Positions 44,020 through 49,694 of a stretch of DNA of 49,694 bases are shown here, piece by piece. Position 1 is the first letter of the stretch. Each line of letters begins with the position of its first letter. Origin of the DNA: Larix sibirica. Taxonomy: Eukaryota > Streptophyta > Pinopsida > Pinales > Pinaceae. The DNA is taken from the NCBI GenBank assembly GCA_004151065.3, contig NWUY0300021972.1, positions 5,533 to 55,226 of the forward strand. The letters are read 5' to 3'. The translations under genes and the position numbers were made by a program. A model generated the notes under the pieces. It had not been told where the DNA came from. It saw nothing but the letters and a program-made list of their open reading frames with translations, and did no database searches.

Positions 44020-44769
44020 ATTTGTATATTATTTGTGTAAGGCATTGGGAAGATAAAATGTGATATTTCAGTAGATGAGATTCCTCTCAATAAACTCAAT
44101 ACCAAGATTAAGAAAACCAATTTAATAGAAATCCGTCAAATGAGATACATTACTAACTTCTATCATCTCAACAAATGTTATTAACTATTAAACAACTCAA
44201 GTTTGGTTCTTAAATGGTCTACACATTATCAAGGTCAATAATAGAAAGAAAAAATAAAAACCTTAACATGATCCTATTTCTTAATGTAAGAACTATTTGA
44301 ATGCATTCTTAATTAATTGAGATGCTTTCCTTTTAACTAATTTATAAATTTAACTATCATGAATTGAAATAAAAAAGAATATTTTCTTTCAAATGGAGAA
44401 AATGATTGAAATCATAGTGGGATCTTTTGGAAAAAAATTTACACACATCATCATCATCCCAAGTGGATATCTCGACTAGTCGACTAGCCAGAAGTCTCTT
44501 AGAGTAGACGCAATGAGTCGTGCGATTCATTCCCTTCGAGTCCACATGGATCACCTACCACTCTTGTGGTAGGCAGTTAATCTACACACCATCCGATCAC
44601 ATGGGAATACTGCAAGATTCCATGAGTTGTTTCCTTGGAATATATATATATATATATAGTTAAAGGTTACATAAAGTTCAAAGCAATCAATTTTTTTCTT
44701 ACACACGAAAATATGTATTAAACTAAAACAAGTATGAGCAATAAGTGGCGATGAGATCCTTGCAAATCC
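44020..44769. other. AT-rich stretch with a TA run, no clear gene
   Basis: A TA microsatellite lies at about 44640-44660. A 65-codon minus frame (44357-44554) contains an acidic DDDD cluster but no known motif. Confidence 0.4.
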
Positions 44770-45330
44770 TAATCCTATATTATTGTGCATATCAAGATCA
44801 TTTTCCATTTTCTCATTTTTTGTGACATACGCCTCAAGACGAAGCTCCATTTCTCCTAGGTTTTCTACCCCTTCCTCCATATGAATGTTAAAATATTCAA
44901 TCTCTTGGTGCATGACCTCCAACTAGATGGAGAGATGCCTTAAAATTTTCCTAATTTCACTTATCCCATTACCAGACTTTCCTCCAAAACTAGAATTGTT
45001 AACCATTACATAATATAAATTGAAGAGTACCTATTCCCTCAACCTCTCATAACTAAAACACGACTCACCACAACCCCACACAAAATTTTAATAGGAGGAC
45101 CCATCTATGTGTTTCTTACATAGAATCAACATAAAGTTCTTAGTAAACCTAGTAAGAGAGTAGGAGACCCCCTTAACTCTAATAGAGACACTCTTCTCTT
45201 TCCCTTCTACTTTTTCTAGATAAAGATGAAACCTTCCAATCATGAATTGAAACATTGTAGCCAAATTCACACCTAACGAAGGAACTGGAAAACATGAGGT
45301 TGAGTCAAAATTCCAACATTAATATCTATA
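44770..45330 (-). pseudogene. Unrecognised coding relic, interrupted by LINE 4
   Basis: A single minus frame from about 45315 to 44770 reads for about 180 codons with only two stops. Segments include FPVPSLGVNLATMFQFMIG, GKEKSVSIRVKG, TKNFMLILCKKHIDG and, after the stops, LEVMHQEIEYFNIHMEEGVE, NLGEMELRLEAYVTKNEKME. The last part is acidic and coiled-coil-like. The frame is homogeneous and unlike AT-driven noise, but I cannot place the family. Its upstream part would lie beyond LINE 4, near 48804-49130, where a minus frame with ITPSERTKGGASTPLRNLAT is present. Confidence 0.4.
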
Positions 45331-45362
45331 GTTGATGCCAAAACAAGCCTAAATATCCCACC
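45286..45362. repeat. Left 77-bp direct repeat flanking LINE 4
   Basis: It matches 48804-48880 without gaps, 69 of 77 identical by eye. It ends immediately before LINE 4 sequence begins. Confidence 0.9.
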
Positions 45363-45478
45363 ATAGGTCCATTTTCCACTACTTTCAGGATGTATACACC
45401 AACAAAAATAGTAATAATTTGGAGAGCTAACTTAAGACTATCAAGAAATTTCCATGATTTTTTAGCAAGGAATATTGA

Positions 45479-46881
45479 TTGGCTATTGGAAGGCCTATCC
45501 AGGAGGAAGAGGTTTTGAAGACTCTAAAATATTTTGCGAAAGATAAAAGTCATGGGCCCAACAGCTTGACTATAGAATTATGTCTCCATTTCTTTGATCT
45601 GTTGGGTAAGGAACTTACAGAGGCGATTGATGAAACTCAGCGGAAGGAATTTATTCCTAGCAATCTCAATTCTACTTACATCACTCTCATCCCAAAAAAG
45701 ATAGACCTATATACTTTAATGAATATCATCCTATTTCATTATGTAATTTGTTCTACATGATTATTACTAAGATAATTGTTGAGAGTATTAAACCTATGTT
45801 GGGCCATTGTATTTCGGAGGAACAATTCGGCTTTCTGCCGAATAGACAAATCTTGGATGCTGTGGGAATTGATCAAGAGTGTTTACACTCTGTGAAACAA
45901 AAAAGTATTAATTCTCTCATTCTTAAGCTTGACCTATAGAAGGCCTATGATAGACTTGACTGGACCTAATTACGGTTTATCCTCCTACAGACAGGGCTCA
46001 CAATGGAGATTGTAAATTGGGTTATGGCATGCATTACTTGAACTAGCTTTGCTGTTTTAATTAATGGATCACCGACCTCCTACTTCAAGGGAAATCATGG
46101 AATTCGATAGGGATTCCCATTATCACCCTACTTGTTCATATTGGCTATTGAGGGTCTCAGTTTTCTCATTAATAAGGCCAAGGAACATAATTTTTTTTCT
46201 AGGATTAAGGTCGCAGGTTCTCTTTGTGTCATGCATCTCTTGTTTGTTGGTGATGTTCTCATCTTTGTTGAGGGTTGTTTTTATGAATGGAAAAATTTGC
46301 ACTCAATTCTCTCTCTCTTTTGCGAAGCTTCGAGTATGAATATCAATACACAAAAATATCAGTTTATTTACTTCTACAGGGATTCTGATCTTACTGAACA
46401 GATTGGTACTTTGTTTTCTTTCAAATTGGTCAACTTGGAGATTGGCTTTAAGTATATTGGATAATTTTTGAAACCGAATGGTTACACTGTGGCTGACTGG
46501 AATTGGATCATAAAAAAGGTTCAGCAGAGGATCATTTTGTGGTCTCATAGGTGGTTAACTTTGGGAGGGTGGTGGATATTGGTAAACTCAGTTCTTCAGA
46601 GCATACTTGCTTTTTGGTTCGCTTTATTTCATATTCCTATGTCTATGATCTCTATGATTAGAAGGTATATTTTCCAGTGTTTATGGGCAGGTAATTTACA
46701 TGGATCAAAGTTTCACTTGGAAAATTGGGAAGTTTTGTCATTGCCCAAGCTTCTGGGGGATGGGGGATTAAAAAATTGTCCTTCTTTAACAAAGCTCTAT
46801 GTGCCAAAAGTCTTTGGTGAAGCATCACAAATATGGGACTTTGGGGAAAGGTCACCAAAGCTAAGTATTTGCATAGATTAA
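45479..46881 (+). pseudogene. LINE 4 reverse transcriptase
   Basis: Pieces in order: IQEEEVLKTLKYFAKDKSHG, LNSTYITLIPKK, ISEEQFGFLPNRQILDAVG, LILKLDL-stop-KAYDRLDW (motif A), FAVLINGSPTSYFKG, GIR-stop-GFPLSPYLFILAIEG (motif B), then LLFVGDVLIF (motif C) and WNWIIKKVQQRIILWSHRWL, IRRYIFQCLWAG. Motif C is FVGD, so the first catalytic Asp is Gly. Stops interrupt motifs A and B as well. The family is the same type as LINE 1 but clearly diverged. Confidence 0.88.
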
Positions 46882-47248
46882 GTACTGTCTATTGGTTTCG
46901 CTATCGACATAGGCAAAATATGAAATGTTCCCCTATTTGGTGTAGTCTTGTCAAATAATCTTCGATTATAAATCAAGCAATTAGTTGGTTTGTGGGTAGA
47001 GGAACACAAGTCTATTTGGGGATTGATCATGTGATCAGATTGGAAGGTGATTATAATCTATCAGCTTCTCTTATAAGGGAATTGCAGAGCAAATATTTAT
47101 ATGTCCTCAAACAGGTGGCAGTTTTTCAAGCTGATGGATTGACGAGATGGTCTTGCTCGTGAGATTTGAATTTGCATCTGTTTGTATCCTCTGAGTGGGA
47201 CTCATACATTAATAAATTATATCATTTCGAAGATTTCTGCGTTGAGGG

Positions 47249-47418
47249 TTTGGTGAAAAGATCAGGATTAACACAGTACCCATTATGAATATTAATATTA
47301 ATGCTCTGGAAATGCTAACCCTTACCTTGACTCATTGTTCTGATGATGAACCATGATTAGGGTTCAAAACGTTGACTTTCATAATGGGTATTGCGTTAAT
47401 CCCTATCTTTTCACCAAA
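47249..47418. repeat. Foldback insertion in LINE 4 (41-bp inverted repeat, 88-bp loop)
   Basis: Arms 47249-47289 and 47378-47418 are reverse complements with about four mismatches (TTGGTGAAAAGATC and GATCTTTTCACCAA type). The loop holds a further AACCCT/AGGGTT pair. The outside carries the direct repeat AAATTATATCAT at 47214 and about 47416. Confidence 0.85.
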
Positions 47419-47748
47419 TTATATCATGTTGGGATCTTCTTAAGCTCTAACGTGGATAAGCTGGTTTGGGATTACAACAAAGGTGATGGTTTTGTTATTT
47501 CCCATCTTTCTTATGAATGTATTATGGAGGATGAAGTGGATGATAATTCAGCTTTGTGTTTGAATAAGATTTGGCTTAATCATCTCCCATTAAATATTTC
47601 TTGCTTCGTGTGGCTATTCTCCCACAACAAGATTCTGACTTGGAAAAACTTACAAAAAAGGGGAATGATTGGTCCTGGAGTGTGTCATCTTTGTTTTGAT
47701 GCTTTTGAAGCTATGGATCATCTATTCGGATACTTGCCTTTCTTTTAG
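47353..47748 (+). pseudogene. LINE 4 zf-RVT region
   Basis: The frame of 131 codons has VWDYNKGDGFVISHLSYE, LCLNKIWLNHLPLNISCFVW and KRGMIGPGVCHLCFDAFEAM-DHLF, with the CHLC and DH zinc ligands mostly kept and the last Cys lost (YLPFF). The first residues of the frame (before LSSNVDKLV) derive from the inverted repeat at 47249-47418, not from the LINE. Confidence 0.82.
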
Positions 47749-48059
47749 ACCTGTTGGAAATATATTGTTTCTTCTTTCAATTTACATTTTGCTTGGAATT
47801 TTGAATATTTCGAGGAGAATATGTGTGGGTGGTTTTCCTCTCAGGGAGATCATAAAGTACTAGACTTCTTCCTCATTTGGGAGACATGGAGGGCTATAAA
47901 TGATTTCATATTTTAGAATATCAATCCCAACCCACATAGTGTATGCATAAAGGAATATTCTTCTTACAGGGCGCATCAACCTCCTATTCTTGGAAAGAAT
48001 GTTGGAAGATCTCTTACTACAGAACCGATTTTTGACTATCCATATGGTTTTTTTATGGA

Positions 48060-48449
48060 TCCTAGCAGGGTGGTTATTGTGGTGTTGGAATTATATTGAA
48101 GTGTAATCGGCATTTATATTTTCATATGACTTTAAAAGGTGGCAAAGGAACTAATACAAGGGCTGAGTTCCTTTCCCTCTGGGGCCTTTTGTGGTTCGAT
48201 AGAAATAAGGGCATCAAATTGTTCAATGTTGCTGGAGACTCCAAATGTGTTATTGATTGGGATTTGGGCCTTTTCTCCCTACACTCTTTGGCACTTGAGC
48301 ACTGGATATATAAATTCAACATTCTTATCTCTTCTTTTGACTTAGTAAATTTCAGACACATTTTCAGGGAGTTTAATGGTGTATCCAAGATACTTTCAAA
48401 ATCGACCATCGGTAATTTGGATGCTTTTTTATATGTTGATGAGTTCTAG
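48060..48449 (+). pseudogene. LINE 4 RNase H
   Basis: The domain contains GGYCGVG near its start in another frame, then GTNTRAEFLSLWG, NVAGDSKCVIDW, HIFREFNGVSKILSKSTIG. Glu and the second Asp remain, but the final Asp of ADKLSK is replaced (VSKILSK), so the catalytic set is incomplete. Confidence 0.82.
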
Positions 48450-48803
48450 GATGGTTTCCTTACTGGATTGGATAGAATGTTTCTCTTTGACAATGGTTGA
48501 ACCTCCTTGTTGGTCTCCTCATCTGTGTCCATCTAGGGACCATGGTTTTTTCTTGATCAATTTTGTTTGTTGCTATATTCCTCTTCTACTTCCAGAATCA
48601 TCTGTAGACAATGTGAATTTCTTGTAATCTATGTTTTATTTGATGATTTTGGAAAAATATGCTATCTTTGTCTCCTATAACGAGATTTGGAGAATATCTC
48701 GCTTATCCTTTTGAATTCGATGTACTCTCTGATACAACTTTTAACAAATAAAAAAATTTGTGTTTTTTTTGTAAAACAATATATATATATATATATATCC
48801 CAT

Positions 48804-48880
48804 TGGAAAACATGAGGTTGATTCGAAATGCCAACATTAATATCTATATCCGATGCCAAGACAAGCCTAAATATCTCACC
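48804..48880. repeat. Right 77-bp direct repeat flanking LINE 4
   Basis: Begins just after the (TA)n tail of LINE 4 (48779-48799 plus TCCCA). It is the partner of 45286-45362. Confidence 0.9.
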
Positions 48881-49640
48881 TTATTAGTGCTTCTCCATAG
48901 TTATAAACATAAATTCTCAATTGTGTTGAAGTGCAATCAATTTTGAAAGAGTAGCAAGGTTACGAAGGGGAGTTGAGGCTCCTCCCTTGGTCCTTTCGCT
49001 AGGTGTTATCCCCATTGCCACTTGTGTGACATGCTTGATACCAGTTATGCACATTAATTCATGATCACTCCAATACTTGAAGGAGTTTAAGGTTGATAAA
49101 TGATACATGGTATGCTTCATGTTTGAAATCACTAATCTATGGCATCCAAATTTGTTCGGGGACCACCATTTTTTTAAACATATACCTTTACCTTGCTAAG
49201 TTATTGAGTTTTGCAAATATTCAACCATACTACTATATTTCATTTTAACATTATAGAAAAAATTGTGTCAAAGGAGAATAAGAGATCAAGGATTCTCAAA
49301 AGCATTCAAGATAAGGTCAAGTCCTTGACAACTCTTCTTTTCCTCATTAGGTCTATGATTTAAGAGAGGTCCCCAAAAGTCACAACAGACTAAATTTGCT
49401 GAAAACAAATAATACTCACCCCACAATACAATACAAAGCATGAATTTCTACTTTATTATTCGTCATTGTTAGTAAACCCAAGCATATCTGATCTCTTCGT
49501 TTCTTTCATGTCCATAGACCTACCACCTTTATTTGAGCTCATAAAGACTAAAAATAATATAGCTAAAGATACTTGAAACTTGGGCTTTAGATCGATAATG
49601 ATTTCAATAATAAATGTTAAAAAAAACCAGATCAAATAAA
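48881..49640. other. AT-rich stretch, possible continuation of the unrecognised relic
   Basis: The minus frame 48917-49132 (71 codons) may be part of the same old reading frame as 44770-45330. The rest shows no coding or RNA-gene signal. Confidence 0.35.
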
Positions 49641-49694
49641 TGCTTATAAAAATATATATATATATATATATATTAAAATATATATATATATATA
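49641..49694. repeat. TA microsatellite at the window end
   Basis: Imperfect (TA)n runs to the end of the window, interrupted by TTAAAA. Confidence 0.9.

Larger units (their letters stand above)
45363..48803 (+). mobile_element. LINE 4: 5'-truncated L1-type LINE with (TA)n tail
   Basis: It starts in the linker just ahead of RT and carries RT, zf-RVT and RNase H, ending in a TA run at 48779-48799. ORF1 and endonuclease are absent, as usual for 5' truncation. Direct repeats of 77 bp sit directly at both ends. Many stops are present. It is the only element of this class on the plus strand. Confidence 0.88.

Noticed and set aside
1-49694. CRISPR arrays, bacterial operons, prophage or defence systems
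   Set aside because: The window is plant nuclear DNA; the tandem repeats lack regular unique spacers, and no prokaryotic genes are present.
1-49694. tRNA and rRNA genes
   Set aside because: I looked for T-loop (GGTTCGA) and other conserved tRNA blocks and for rRNA-like stretches and saw none; the TGGTATCAGAGC match is a primer site, not a tRNA.

Overview
The window is plant nuclear DNA: AT-rich, gene-poor and built mostly of decayed retrotransposons. Plant origin is well supported by LINE ORFs of the DUF4283/zf-RVT/RNase H type, Ty1/copia elements primed by initiator-Met tRNA, an AT-hook/PPC (AHL) gene, a class III peroxidase relic and an anthocyanidin-reductase-like exon. The low gene density and old, degenerate elements suggest a large genome, perhaps a gymnosperm; that is inference. 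Six short N runs (1850-1851, 11197-11198, 20395, 25843, 31676, 36352) show a scaffolded draft, and several lie at suspicious repeats.

Layout. 1-2.2 kb: AT-rich sequence with no supported gene. 2229-2369 (-): last exon of an anthocyanidin-reductase-like SDR with a probable frameshift. About 2.7-8.5 kb (-): nearly complete but inactivated L1-type LINE (LINE 1). 9051-9260 (-): class III peroxidase fragment. 9.4-18.6 kb: non-coding sequence unusually rich in short local duplications, containing a second, much older LINE from another lineage (LINE 2, about 13.8-16.1 kb, -). 19.1-23.65 kb (-): Copia A. 23.8-25.84 kb (-): truncated LINE X. 25.84-31.68 kb: a gap-bounded block with Copia B and LINE Y, which repeats 4.19 kb of the preceding block almost base for base. 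31.68-33.55 kb: the only intact gene, an intronless AHL transcription regulator (32282-33094, +) with its promoter. 33.69-44.02 kb (-): Copia C, with about 5 kb of ORF-free sequence lodged between its gag gene and its 5' LTR. 44.0-45.3 kb: unrecognised coding relic (-). 45.36-48.8 kb (+): 5'-truncated LINE 4 with a (TA)n tail and 77-bp flanking direct repeats. 48.9-49.7 kb: AT-rich, ending in a TA microsatellite.

How it fits together. The retroelements are independent insertions, mostly on the minus strand, all with stops, frameshifts or lost catalytic residues. The AHL gene is the functional island. Copia B is a chimera: its 3' half and 3' LTR are Copia C type and share C's target flank, while its 5' half is identical to Copia A. 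Together with the gaps this suggests repeat-driven misassembly, although a real recombination is not excluded. I found no novel multi-gene system.
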